In this document: positions 1-9,176 of the stretch, piece after piece | Position numbering within the stretch: the first letter of the stretch is position 1 | How the letters are laid out: each line of letters opens with the position of its first letter | The notes under the pieces: model-generated | What the model saw: only the letters and a program-made list of their open reading frames with translations | Database searches by the model: none | Told to the model about the DNA's origin: nothing | Made by a program: the position numbers and the translations under genes | NCBI GenBank assembly: GCA_017561935.1 | Contig: JAFZBE010000059.1 | Coordinates: 1-64,000 of the forward strand | DNA length: 64,000 bases | Source: Bacteroidales bacterium | Lineage (GTDB): Bacteria > Bacteroidota > Bacteroidia > Bacteroidales > UBA3663 | Direction: 5' to 3'

Positions 1-1
1 A

Positions 2-70
2 GATGGTGCTGCACTGAATCGTGTAGAAGATGATTCGAAACTCGAAGCGGCCGTAGCAAAGGTGATGTAA
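2..70 (+). CDS. C-terminal end of an unidentified protein (cut by window edge)
   Basis: An open frame enters from the left edge and ends at TAA 68-70. The last 22 residues finish with LEAAVAKVM. This is too short to identify. Trigger factor was considered because tig often precedes clpP in this phylum, but the tail does not look like the trigger-factor C-termini I know. A hairpin follows about 60 bp downstream, so this gene probably ends its own transcript. Confidence 0.5.
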   Translation, partial: DGAALNRVEDDSKLEAAVAKVM

Positions 71-128
71 AACAATCTTCACCGAGTTACTACACCGGTG
101 GAGACAAGGTTCATTTTTTCGAAGCAAC

Positions 129-166
129 ACATAACGTAGGGCGTAAGCTCTACGCTATGTGGTTTT
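129..166 (+). terminator. Hairpin terminator before greA
   Basis: An imperfect inverted repeat spans 129-160. The arms ACATA/TATGT and CGTAG/CTACG are separated by one mismatch and extended by G-T and GC pairs around a short loop. It is followed by GGTTTT. The T-tract is short, so it is a moderate terminator candidate for the gene that ends at 70. Confidence 0.5.
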
Positions 167-222
167 AACGATAATGTAATAACAAACAAATAACAACTAA
201 ATTAAAAATTTAGAAAAACACC

Positions 223-690
223 ATGGCAGAAGTTATGTCAGAAGAGGGTTTCAAGGCAATCCTCGCAGAAATTCAGTATTTGGAGAGTGTAGAACGACCA
301 AAAGCTTCGCAGGCTATAGCAGAAGCTCGCGACAAAGGAGACCTCAGCGAGAATGCTGAGTACGATGCCGCTAAAGATGCCCAGGGTAAACTTGAGGCAC
401 GAATTGCTCTACTCAAGGACAAGGTGGCAAATGCCCGTATTATCGATGCAACCAAACTCAGCACCGACAAGATACAAATCATGAGCAAGGTACGCTTACT
501 CAATCACAAACTCAAGAAAGAGGTCACTTACACCATCGTTTCCGAATCGGAAGCCAACTTCCTGGAAGGAAAAATCTCAGTAGCTACTCCTATTGCCAAA
601 GCTTTGCTGAACCATAAGGTCGGAGATATCGTGGAAGTAAAAGTTCCAGCAGGTGTGCAGCAACTCGAAGTACTTGATATCAGTCTTTAA
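223..690 (+). CDS. greA: Transcription elongation factor GreA
   Basis: GreA rescues backtracked RNA polymerase by stimulating cleavage of the nascent transcript in the secondary channel. The 155-residue length matches the family (about 158). The N-terminal coiled coil carries the conserved acidic tip, DKGDLSENAEYDAA, at residues 37-50, and the C-terminal FKBP-like domain follows. The ATG at 223 has an A-rich leader typical of Bacteroidetes and gives the usual N-terminus, with MSEEGF at residues 5-10. It is followed after 18 bp by the HIT gene on the same strand, so co-transcription is likely. Confidence 0.95.
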   Translation: MAEVMSEEGFKAILAEIQYLESVERPKASQAIAEARDKGDLSENAEYDAAKDAQGKLEARIALLKDKVANARIIDATKLSTDKIQIMSKVRLLNHKLKKEVTYTIVSESEANFLEGKISVATPIAKALLNHKVGDIVEVKVPAGVQQLEVLDISL

Positions 691-708
691 CTTTTAATTT
701 TTCTTACT

Positions 709-1101
709 ATGACAATCTTTTCTCGTATCGTCGCTGGTGAGATTCCCAGCTACAAGGTTGCCGAGGACGAAATGTTCTATGCTTTCCTCGACATTAGTCC
801 CGTAGCCAAAGGCCATACCCTCGTCATTCCCAAACAAGAGATTGATTATATCTTCGACGAGAGTGACGAACTGCTTTCGGCTCACATCGTTTTTGCCAAG
901 CGCGTGGCAGCAGCCATCAAGAAGGCTATTCCCTGTGTAAAGGTAGGTATGTGCGTCTTGGGGCTTGAAGTACCTCATGCCCACATCCATCTGGTCCCGA
1001 TGCAGACCGAAGGCGATATGAATTTCCGCAAAGAGCACCTCAAACTTGATGCCGAGGAGATGAAAGCTATTTGCGAGAAGATTGCCACAAACTTTGAATA
1101 A
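709..1101 (+). CDS. HIT family hydrolase
   Basis: This is a histidine-triad protein of 130 residues. Members hydrolyse nucleoside phosphoramidates or dinucleoside polyphosphates in the cytoplasm. The N-terminal TIFSRIVAGEIPSYKV is the standard HIT/Hint start, and the catalytic triad HAHIHL lies at residues 90-95, the middle histidine being the nucleophile. Length and motif order are normal for the Hint branch. It sits 18 bp after greA and 65 bp before clpP. Its natural substrate cannot be told from sequence. Confidence 0.92.
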   Translation: MTIFSRIVAGEIPSYKVAEDEMFYAFLDISPVAKGHTLVIPKQEIDYIFDESDELLSAHIVFAKRVAAAIKKAIPCVKVGMCVLGLEVPHAHIHLVPMQTEGDMNFRKEHLKLDAEEMKAICEKIATNFE

Positions 1102-1166
1102 TTGTTTACTTTTCGCCAAATAAAACACTAAATAAAAACAGCGAACAAGTAACAACTTATAATTTT

Positions 1167-1865
1167 ATGCAGAACGAATTCTACAAGTACGCAACACAGC
1201 ATGTCGGTCTGAACAGCAATGCGCTCGACCAATACATGCGTTTCACAAGCCGACAGGCATCCACTCAGGACCCTCGTGCCAGTTATATCAATCCATCCAT
1301 CATCGAGGAGCGACAACTCAATGTTGCACAAATGGATGTGTTCAGCCGACTGATGATGGATCGCATCATCTTCCTTGGCACAGAGATTGACGAATATTCC
1401 GCCAATGTAGTCCAAGCTCAGCTGCTCTTCCTTGCCAGCACCGAGTCAGACAAGGACATCACCATGTACCTCAATTCTCCTGGTGGCATCGTGAGCGGTG
1501 GTCTTGCCATCTACGATACGATGCAGTATATCTCGTGCGACGTTTCGACAGTCGTAACCGGCATGGCAGCATCAATGGCTTCGGTTCTCCTTGTTGCAGG
1601 CACGAAGGGCAAACGTTTCGCTTTGCCTCATAGCCGCGTCATGATTCACCAACCTCTTGGTGGCACACAGGGTCAAGCCAGCGACATGGAGATTGCCGTC
1701 AACGAAATCAAACGCCTCAAGGCTGAGCTGTACCACATCCTTGCCGATCACACTGGTCAGACCCTCAAGCAAATCGAGAAAGACTGCGATCGCGACCATT
1801 ACATGACCGCACAAGAGGCGCTCGAGTATGGTATGATTGACAAAATCTTCACACGTACGAAATAA
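1167..1865 (+). CDS. clpP: ATP-dependent Clp protease proteolytic subunit
   Basis: ClpP forms the tetradecameric serine-protease chamber that degrades proteins unfolded by ClpX. The catalytic triad is complete by alignment with E. coli ClpP: Ser136 in GMAASMAS, His161 in VMIHQPLGG and Asp210 in DCDRDHYM. At 232 residues it is longer than E. coli ClpP because of an N-terminal extension of about 35 residues before the core, which may include a propeptide. The stop codon shares one base with the clpX start (TAATG), which indicates translational coupling. Confidence 0.96.
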   Translation: MQNEFYKYATQHVGLNSNALDQYMRFTSRQASTQDPRASYINPSIIEERQLNVAQMDVFSRLMMDRIIFLGTEIDEYSANVVQAQLLFLASTESDKDITMYLNSPGGIVSGGLAIYDTMQYISCDVSTVVTGMAASMASVLLVAGTKGKRFALPHSRVMIHQPLGGTQGQASDMEIAVNEIKRLKAELYHILADHTGQTLKQIEKDCDRDHYMTAQEALEYGMIDKIFTRTK

Positions 1866-3103
1866 TGGCAAGGACGAAAGAAGATCATTGTAACTTCTGC
1901 GGACGCTCACGTTCGGAGGTGAATCTCCTCATTTCGGGTCTGAATGGCTATATCTGCGACCAATGTGCCGAACAAGCCAAGATGATCGTTGATGAAGCCA
2001 TGGCCAGAAACCGTAAGGATGGGCCCGACAACCTGGACTTCGCATCACTTCCACGTCCGCAGGATATCAAAGATTTCCTCGACGGCTACGTCATCGGACA
2101 GGAAGAAGCGAAGAAGGCTCTCTGCGTAGCTGTCTATAACCATTATAAGCGATTACTTCAACCCAAGGAACGTGACGGCATAGAGATAGAAAAGTCGAAC
2201 ATCATCATGGTAGGTCAAACAGGCACGGGAAAGACACTACTTGCCAAGACCATTGCCAAGATGCTGCAAGTCCCCTTTGCTATCGTCGATGCTACTGTAC
2301 TCACTGAAGCTGGATATGTAGGTGAAGACATCGAGAGCATACTTACTCGTCTGTTGATGGACTGCGACTATGACACAAAGAAAGCCGAACGTGGTATCGT
2401 CTTCATCGACGAGATAGACAAGATTGCTCGCAAAGGTGACAATCCTTCCATCACGCGAGACGTATCAGGAGAAGGTGTGCAACAAGGTCTTTTGAAACTC
2501 CTCGAAGGTTCAAAGGTCAATGTTCCACCAGCCGGTGGGCGAAAGCATCCCGAACAGAAGTTCATTGAAGTCGATACTACCAATATACTCTTTATTTGTG
2601 GTGGCGCATTCGATGGCATCGAAACAAAGATTGCTGCCCGTCTGAACACTCATAGTGTGGGTTTCAAGACTGATGAGAAGCGCAAGGATGTCGATCGTGA
2701 TAATCTTTTGCAGTATATCACACCTGCCGACTTGAAGAAGTTCGGATTGATTCCTGAAATCATCGGACGTCTGCCCATCCTTACCTACCTTGAGCCTCTT
2801 GACAAGGATGCACTTCGCAGAATCCTCACCGAACCCAGGAATGCCATAACCAAGCAGTATGTAAAGCTTTTCGGTATGGATGGTATCAAGTTGACCTACG
2901 ATGAAGAAGTATTCGACTACATCGTCGATAAGGCGATAGAGTTCAAGCTTGGTGCCCGTGGTCTTCGTAGTATCACCGAGAGCATCATGATGGATGCCAT
3001 GTTCGCGATGCCTTCGAGCAACAAGAAGGCGTTGAGAATTACCCTTGACTACGCCAAGGAACAACTATCGAACTCGAGTCTTGAGCGAATGCAGGCTTCC
3101 TAA
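1865..3103 (+). CDS. clpX: ATP-dependent protease ATPase subunit ClpX
   Basis: ClpX is the AAA+ unfoldase that feeds substrates to ClpP. The N-terminal zinc-binding domain has Cys9, Cys12, Cys31 and Cys34. Walker A is GQTGTGKT (117-124), the pore loop is GYVGED (150-155) and Walker B is IVFIDEID (178-185). A sensor-2 type region, GARGLR, lies in the C-terminal domain. The length of 412 residues is normal. The ATG overlaps the clpP stop by one base. The next gene starts 28 bp downstream on the same strand. Confidence 0.97.
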   Translation: MARTKEDHCNFCGRSRSEVNLLISGLNGYICDQCAEQAKMIVDEAMARNRKDGPDNLDFASLPRPQDIKDFLDGYVIGQEEAKKALCVAVYNHYKRLLQPKERDGIEIEKSNIIMVGQTGTGKTLLAKTIAKMLQVPFAIVDATVLTEAGYVGEDIESILTRLLMDCDYDTKKAERGIVFIDEIDKIARKGDNPSITRDVSGEGVQQGLLKLLEGSKVNVPPAGGRKHPEQKFIEVDTTNILFICGGAFDGIETKIAARLNTHSVGFKTDEKRKDVDRDNLLQYITPADLKKFGLIPEIIGRLPILTYLEPLDKDALRRILTEPRNAITKQYVKLFGMDGIKLTYDEEVFDYIVDKAIEFKLGARGLRSITESIMMDAMFAMPSSNKKALRITLDYAKEQLSNSSLERMQAS

Positions 3104-3131
3104 AAAGCATCAACCTTTAACACTTATCAAT

Positions 3132-5315
3132 ATGAAAAATGCATTAACATTCGTATTCACACTGCTACTTGCAGTTGTTACCGTATGCGCACAAAACAAC
3201 GATCCACGTGCTCATATAGAGGTGAATGATTGCCCAAATGGAGCTATCTATCTACCTGCTCCTCCTACGTTGGACGACAGTCGTTTCCTCAACGACTTCG
3301 CTCAGTACCGTTGGGGATTCAGGGAACGTAACAACAAGAAACGCCTCGACCTTGCTCTTGTCGATGGAAACCGTGACGAAGAATTGTTGATGCAGCGTTT
3401 TGCTCCAGCACTAGGCTTTACCATCACAGCCCAGAATGCTCCCAAGACTTTTCAATTGATGAGGACATTACGTTACGATGCAACCGCAGCATGCGAAATG
3501 GCAAAGGTTACGTTTGCTCGTAAACGACCCTATCAACAGTTTGATGAACGTACTCCCTGCCCAGAATGGGAGAACGATCGTCCTAATTCCTATCCCTCTG
3601 CCCACACTGCGCAGGGGTGGCTTTACGCCATGGTCTTCACCTATCTTGATCCCGAGAATCAGAACGAGATTCTCAAGATAGGCTACGACTATGGCGTTAG
3701 TCGTATTATCTTGGGCTATCATTATCAGAGTGACACCGATGCCGGACGATTGGCTGCTTCTGCGACATTTGCTCGCTTGCTCGCCGTTCCAGGATTCATC
3801 GAAGAAATGCAGGCTGCCAAAATAGAGTATCAGGCTTTGAAGGAAAAGATGATGCATCGACCCATCGTCGTACTGTACGACAATGATGTTCATTGCAACA
3901 TTGAAGGATATTCAAAGATAGCGGGTTTGCGTGATGCTATTGCCGCCGCCGACACTGCATACGTGGCTGTAGTCAGCTCTGGTGACTTCGTTCAAGGTGG
4001 CCCTGCAGGCACGCTTTCGAAGGGACAATACATCATCGACATCCTCAACTCCGTAGGATACGATGCTATGACTCTCGGCAATCATGAATTCGACTATAAG
4101 ATACCTCAACTCTTCAACCTCACCAATCAGTTGAATGCACCTGTGACCTGCGTCAACTTCAGCGATATTCAAACGGGTAAAAGGATTTATGCTCCTTATG
4201 TCATCAAAAAGTTCGGAGCACGCAAGGTCGCATTTGTGGGTGTGGTGACTCCAAGTACCATGTTGTCTGAGGGTGCCGCGTTCTATGACGAAGACGGCAC
4301 ACAACTCTACGACCTGCATCATGACGACGTCTATCGACTCGTGCAACAGGCCACCGATAGTGCCCGCTCACAAGGTGCCGACTATGTTGTCGTACTTTCT
4401 CATCTTGGAGAAGCCACGTTCGATGTAGTTTCAGGCAAGTTGATTACTGCTACAACGGGTATCGATGCCGTGCTCGACGGACATTCACATGCCACAATCC
4501 CTGGCGAAATGGTTGTCAACAAGGAAGGGAAGAGTGTGCTTAGTTCACAGACTGGAACAAAGTTTGCCAACATCGGAAAGCTCTACATCGGTAGCAATGG
4601 GAAACTCTCGACCGAACTGCTCCCCACCGACAAGATAGAATACAAAAGTGTCGCTGTTCAAGCCGTAATCGATAGCATCAACGAAATCAATGCCGCGCTT
4701 ACCAACAAAGTCTGTGGTCGTGCCGATCAAGTTATGACTATCCTCGATGATAATGGTAAGCGTTTGGTACGCAATGGCGAGACAAACCTCGGAAACTTTG
4801 TGGCAGATGCCTTCCGATGGTATGGCGATGCACAGCTGGCATTCTCAAATGCGGGTGGCATTCGCCAGAATCTTCCTAAAGGAGACATCACTTATGGTAA
4901 CCTTCTTGAAACACAACCTTTCAGCAACGAGATGTGTGTCATCCGAATCTCCGGCCATCTCCTTTGCGATGTGCTTGAGGTAGGATCTGAAGCTTTACCC
5001 GAAGAATCCGGGTTCTTTGTACAACCCTCGGGATTCCGCTACACCATCAATAAGGATGCCATACCTCGTGTATCGGACGTGCAGATCCTTAACGACAAAG
5101 GTGAATATGAGCCCATTGATATGGATAAGGAATATACCCTTGCCACATTGAATTATAACCTTTCGCAGTACAATGGTCTCATGCTCAACTGTGAACTTGT
5201 CAAACAAAACATTGGTCTCGACGTAGAGGCGTTGTATAACTACCTTATAAACCCGCTTAAAGGACGTATAGGTTCAGAATATGCCCATCCTCAGGGACGC
5301 ATCACTATCCGTTAA
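3132..5315 (+). CDS. Secreted fusion of PAP2 acid phosphatase and 5'-nucleotidase
   Basis: The open frame extends upstream into clpX, but the ATG at 3132 gives a clean signal peptide (residues 1-20, ending VCA before QNND), so the mature protein is exported. Residues about 40-225 are a PAP2 / class A acid phosphatase domain with all three motifs: Lys125 with RP132-133, PSAH (155-158), and SR190-191 with His197 and Asp201. From about residue 244 there is a metallophosphatase of the UshA/5'-nucleotidase type: the metal site DNDVH (250-254), then SSGDF, GNHEFDY and GHSHA. A 5'-nucleotidase C-terminal domain with SNAGGIRQ follows. Both halves remove phosphate from organic substrates, which suggests periplasmic nucleotide or phosphate salvage. 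Having both in one chain is unusual. Confidence 0.9.
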   Translation: MKNALTFVFTLLLAVVTVCAQNNDPRAHIEVNDCPNGAIYLPAPPTLDDSRFLNDFAQYRWGFRERNNKKRLDLALVDGNRDEELLMQRFAPALGFTITAQNAPKTFQLMRTLRYDATAACEMAKVTFARKRPYQQFDERTPCPEWENDRPNSYPSAHTAQGWLYAMVFTYLDPENQNEILKIGYDYGVSRIILGYHYQSDTDAGRLAASATFARLLAVPGFIEEMQAAKIEYQALKEKMMHRPIVVLYDNDVHCNIEGYSKIAGLRDAIAAADTAYVAVVSSGDFVQGGPAGTLSKGQYIIDILNSVGYDAMTLGNHEFDYKIPQLFNLTNQLNAPVTCVNFSDIQTGKRIYAPYVIKKFGARKVAFVGVVTPSTMLSEGAAFYDEDGTQLYDLHHDDVYRLVQQATDSARSQGADYVVVLSHLGEATFDVVSGKLITATTGIDAVLDGHSHATIPGEMVVNKEGKSVLSSQTGTKFANIGKLYIGSNGKLSTELLPTDKIEYKSVAVQAVIDSINEINAALTNKVCGRADQVMTILDDNGKRLVRNGETNLGNFVADAFRWYGDAQLAFSNAGGIRQNLPKGDITYGNLLETQPFSNEMCVIRISGHLLCDVLEVGSEALPEESGFFVQPSGFRYTINKDAIPRVSDVQILNDKGEYEPIDMDKEYTLATLNYNLSQYNGLMLNCELVKQNIGLDVEALYNYLINPLKGRIGSEYAHPQGRITIR

Positions 5316-5318
5316 TTT

Positions 5319-7859
5319 ATGGCATATAATCTCAGTCAAATCTCCCGCATTCTTGGCTGCCCGCTTCGCGGCAACCGTTTGGCAACAGCAAACACCCAAC
5401 CCAAGGTCTCGCTGCTGTTGACCGACAGCCGCAGTCTGACGTTTGCCGACCAGACATTGTTCTTCGCGCTTTGTACCTCGAAGGGCGATGGTCATCGTTA
5501 TATCCCTCAACTCTACAATTTGGGAGTGAGGGCTTTTGTGGTTTCCGAAAGTAATGAAGAGTTTCGAAACACCTGTCCAGAAGGATGGTTCATTGTGGTG
5601 CCGGATACACTTGTCGCCCTGCAAAAACTGGCTGCAGCGCACCGTCGGAAGTTCAATGACATTCCCGTGATTGGCATCACCGGTTCCAATGGCAAAACCA
5701 TCGTCAAGGAATGGCTCTATCAACTGTTGAGTCCCTATCGCAACATTGTACGCTCTCCACGAAGCTACAACTCCCAGATTGGTGTGCCGCTTAGCGTTTG
5801 GCAACTTAACGAGGATTGCAACCTCGCTATCTTTGAGGCTGGAATCAGCCAACCGGGAGAGATGGAGAAACTAGAGCCGATTATCCGACCGACCATCGGC
5901 ATCCTCACCAATATCGGAACGGCTCATGATGCTGGCTTTGAGTCGCAACAGCAGAAACTGGTCGAGAAACTACAACTATTCCGCAACTGCGATGTCATCA
6001 TCTACAACGCCGACATCCCAGGCATCAGTGATGCCCTTGAGATTGCTGGTGTCGGAACCCGCAGCATGGCATGGACACGTCGTCACAAGGATGCACAAAT
6101 CACCGTCCTTAAGGTCGAACGCACCGACTCATCCACCACCGTACATTATCTTGTCCTAGGCTTCGAAGGAAGTTTCACCATTCCAATGACCGATGATGCA
6201 TCGTTTGAGAACGCGATGCAGTGTCTCTGCCTCATGGTATATCTGGCCATTCCACCCAAGCAGATTGCAGAACGAATGAGTCTGCTTGCCCCCCTTGCCA
6301 TGCGACTTGAGGTGATGGAAGGCAAGAAAGGTTGTATGCTTATCAATGATGTTTATAGCAACGACCTGACATCCCTTCAAGCAGCTCTCGAGTTCCAGAA
6401 ACGTCGTAGTGTTCCATCACTCACCAACACACTTGTCTTGAGCGATGTGCCCCAAGTGCCTTTGGACGAATCTCACCTTTGCAAAAGAATTGCTCAGCTT
6501 TGCCAGATTTACAATATCCGCAAACTTATCCTTGTTGGTTCAAACCTAATGCATTCGAAGCAAGAAATGCTAAATGAACTTAAAGTTCAAGGTCTGAGCA
6601 TTTCATTGTCATTCTTTGAGAAAACCGAGGACCTGCTCGAAAGTGAAGCAATCCACCTTTTCCAGAATGAGTTCATCTTGTTAAAAGGCGCAAGAGCCTA
6701 TCAGTTCGAGCGTATCAGCGACGAACTGCAACTACGTCGCCATGAAACGATCCTTGAGGTTGACCTCGATGCCATCGTCCACAATCTGAATAGCTACCGT
6801 AGTCATCTCAAGCCAGAAACCAAATTGACGTGCATGGTCAAAGCCTTTGGCTACGGAACAGGAAGCTACGAACTGGCCAAAACACTGCAGGATCAGAATG
6901 TCAATTATCTGGCAGTTGCTGTGGCTGATGAAGGAGCTGAACTGCGTCGTCAAGGTATTCGTACCCGTATCATGGTGATGAATCCCGAGATGTCGGCTTT
7001 CCGCACAATTATCGAGAATCGACTGGAACCCGAGATTTACAGTTTCCGTCTGCTGGATGCTTTTGTCAAGGAAGCGCAGCGCATGGGTGTTACCAATTAT
7101 CCCGTACACATCAAGATCGACTCAGGTATGCATCGACTTGGGTTCCAATATCCCGAGATGGAGGAACTCATCTCTCGTTTCAAGAATCAGAATGCAATAT
7201 CCATACGTTCCGTCTTCAGTCACTTTGCAACAGCCGACGATCCCAATCAGGAAGATTTCGTTCACGAACAAAAACGCCGTTTTGACCAATGTGCCGATTT
7301 GTTGCGAGCATCCTTCCATAATCATATCCTACGTCATATATGCAATTCAGCGGGTATCGAGGTTTATCCTCAGTACCAGATGGAGATGTGTCGTCTAGGC
7401 ATCGGATTGTATGGCTTTGAGGCCGCTCCTGTCGATATGGACCTGCAACCAGTAGCCACCCTAAGAACCACAATCCTGCAGATCAAGAATATTCCTGCTT
7501 CCGAAACCATTGGCTATATGCGTAACGGAAAACTCAAGCGCGATTCACGTATCGCAATGGTACCTATCGGATATGCCGATGGCTACGATCGTCGTTTGGG
7601 CAATGGCAACTTCTATATGCTGGTCTTCGGTAATACAAATGACAACAAAGGCAAACTTTGTCCAACAATAGGAAATGTCTGCATGGATGTCACCTTCCTC
7701 GATGTCACAGATTGTCCGGAAGCACAGGAGGGTTCACAAGTGGAGGTTTTTGGAAAGAATCTTCCTTTGAAGCAGATAAGCGACAAATTAGACACGATCA
7801 CCTACGAAGTCCTTTCAACGGTATCGTCGCGAGTTAAGCGCATTTATTATAAAGAATAA
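5319..7859 (+). CDS. Bifunctional MurF ligase / alanine racemase
   Basis: This fusion, known from Bacteroidetes, joins two steps of peptidoglycan precursor synthesis. The N-terminal half is MurF, which adds D-Ala-D-Ala to UDP-MurNAc-tripeptide, with the ATP loop GITGSNGKT at 119-127. The C-terminal half, from about residue 478, is alanine racemase, with the PLP lysine K508 in MVKAFGYG and the catalytic tyrosine Y733 in TIGYMRNG. The 846 residues equal the sum of the two enzymes. In this fusion the MurF half may be inactive in some species, which sequence alone cannot settle. It starts 3 bp after the preceding gene, and the next gene starts right after its stop codon, so this is a tight operon. 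Confidence 0.95.
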   Translation: MAYNLSQISRILGCPLRGNRLATANTQPKVSLLLTDSRSLTFADQTLFFALCTSKGDGHRYIPQLYNLGVRAFVVSESNEEFRNTCPEGWFIVVPDTLVALQKLAAAHRRKFNDIPVIGITGSNGKTIVKEWLYQLLSPYRNIVRSPRSYNSQIGVPLSVWQLNEDCNLAIFEAGISQPGEMEKLEPIIRPTIGILTNIGTAHDAGFESQQQKLVEKLQLFRNCDVIIYNADIPGISDALEIAGVGTRSMAWTRRHKDAQITVLKVERTDSSTTVHYLVLGFEGSFTIPMTDDASFENAMQCLCLMVYLAIPPKQIAERMSLLAPLAMRLEVMEGKKGCMLINDVYSNDLTSLQAALEFQKRRSVPSLTNTLVLSDVPQVPLDESHLCKRIAQLCQIYNIRKLILVGSNLMHSKQEMLNELKVQGLSISLSFFEKTEDLLESEAIHLFQNEFILLKGARAYQFERISDELQLRRHETILEVDLDAIVHNLNSYRSHLKPETKLTCMVKAFGYGTGSYELAKTLQDQNVNYLAVAVADEGAELRRQGIRTRIMVMNPEMSAFRTIIENRLEPEIYSFRLLDAFVKEAQRMGVTNYPVHIKIDSGMHRLGFQYPEMEELISRFKNQNAISIRSVFSHFATADDPNQEDFVHEQKRRFDQCADLLRASFHNHILRHICNSAGIEVYPQYQMEMCRLGIGLYGFEAAPVDMDLQPVATLRTTILQIKNIPASETIGYMRNGKLKRDSRIAMVPIGYADGYDRRLGNGNFYMLVFGNTNDNKGKLCPTIGNVCMDVTFLDVTDCPEAQEGSQVEVFGKNLPLKQISDKLDTITYEVLSTVSSRVKRIYYKE

Positions 7860-9128
7860 ATGAGAAATACTGTCCTTCGCATACTCTTTGTATTGTTAGC
7901 CTTCAACCTTCAAAATTCATCTGTGTCTGCACAAGATACAGCCGACTCAACGTTGATGCGCTATCTGCGACATGAAGGATTGATTTCTTATCCAGCACGC
8001 AACATTCGCATATATCCAAACGCGCATGATAAACTCATTGACCTTTTCCAAGACATCGACAATGCTCAACGCAAGGTATGGATCGAGTATCTGATCATTG
8101 CGAACGACAGTATCGGAAAACTGTGTATGTGGCATCTCGAACAAGCAGCCAAGCGCGGTTGCGAGGTTCGTATGATGGTCGATGACTATAAAGACTGGGA
8201 ACGAGGATATGGGATGCGCACACAAAGGGGCATGGACAGCATCCGTGGACTCGGCATCGATTTTGTCACCTTCGACCGTTTCCGTTTCCCGTGGTACAAT
8301 CACGTGTGTCGCGATCATCGAAAGATAGTCAACATCGACGACAGTATCGGATATATCGGTGGCTTCAACATTGCTGATTACTATGTCAACGGAAAGCCTT
8401 CATACGGCGGATGGCGTGACACGCATATTCGAATTACAGGCGCCGCTGTCGAAGGAATGGCCAAATATTTCCATGAACAGTATCAATATCGAGGCACTGG
8501 AGGAAAGGGCAAATACACATTTGCAAGGTATCTCTTTGACGAAGACTACAAAAATATTAACGAAAATACACCAAAGGTTGTCTATTTCGAAAGGGGTAGG
8601 GCAAACAAGAAGAAGAAAGCCGAGGCTCGCAATGCCATAATAGCAGCTTTCGATGCTGCCCAAGACACCATCCGACTGGTGTCTCCCTATCTCTTGCCCA
8701 CGCATACGGTTCGTCAGGCGATGATTCGTGCCATTGATCGCGGTGTGCATGTTGAAGTGCTATTTTCTAAGATTGGCGACATGGATATGCTTTCGTACGG
8801 CAATTTCCACTTCTCAAAACGTCTCATCCGACACGGTGCCCATGTCTTCCTATATAAGGGAAGTTTCCATCACAGCAAGATCATGATGATCGACGGCACT
8901 GTTTCGATGGTAGGAAGTGTGAATCTGAATTCGCGTTCCCTCAAATGGGACTACGAGGCAGCCTGCTTTGTTTTCGACAGAAAAACCACCGCCGAACTCA
9001 ATCGCATCTTCGAAGAAGACAAGCTGCAATGCGACACCTTCAACCTCGAATATTACAAGAACGAGTTCCCTCGCAAATTCCGACACAAAGGATGGTGGGT
9101 CGATCGCTTCTTAACGCCCATCTTCTGA
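7860..9128 (+). CDS. Exported phospholipase D-like / cardiolipin synthase family protein
   Basis: The protein has two HKD motifs (HxKxxxxD) at His153 (HRKIVNID) and His338 (HSKIMMID), each followed by a G-rich segment and Asn (GGFN, GSVN). This is the signature of the phospholipase D superfamily, which forms a phosphohistidine intermediate. Cardiolipin synthases belong here, but those usually start with two transmembrane helices. This one has a signal-peptide-like N-terminus ending near SVSAQ (residues 21-25), so it may act in the periplasm. The start codon follows the murF-alr stop without a gap. The substrate is uncertain: cardiolipin synthesis or phospholipid hydrolysis. Confidence 0.85.
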   Translation: MRNTVLRILFVLLAFNLQNSSVSAQDTADSTLMRYLRHEGLISYPARNIRIYPNAHDKLIDLFQDIDNAQRKVWIEYLIIANDSIGKLCMWHLEQAAKRGCEVRMMVDDYKDWERGYGMRTQRGMDSIRGLGIDFVTFDRFRFPWYNHVCRDHRKIVNIDDSIGYIGGFNIADYYVNGKPSYGGWRDTHIRITGAAVEGMAKYFHEQYQYRGTGGKGKYTFARYLFDEDYKNINENTPKVVYFERGRANKKKKAEARNAIIAAFDAAQDTIRLVSPYLLPTHTVRQAMIRAIDRGVHVEVLFSKIGDMDMLSYGNFHFSKRLIRHGAHVFLYKGSFHHSKIMMIDGTVSMVGSVNLNSRSLKWDYEAACFVFDRKTTAELNRIFEEDKLQCDTFNLEYYKNEFPRKFRHKGWWVDRFLTPIF

Positions 9129-9176
9129 CCTTCTCCAAAAAGAATTTCATTTTATTACCCTTAATCATACACAACC

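Noticed and set aside
2..70. Trigger factor C-terminus
   Set aside because: tig is often near clpP in this phylum, but the 22 visible residues do not support it.
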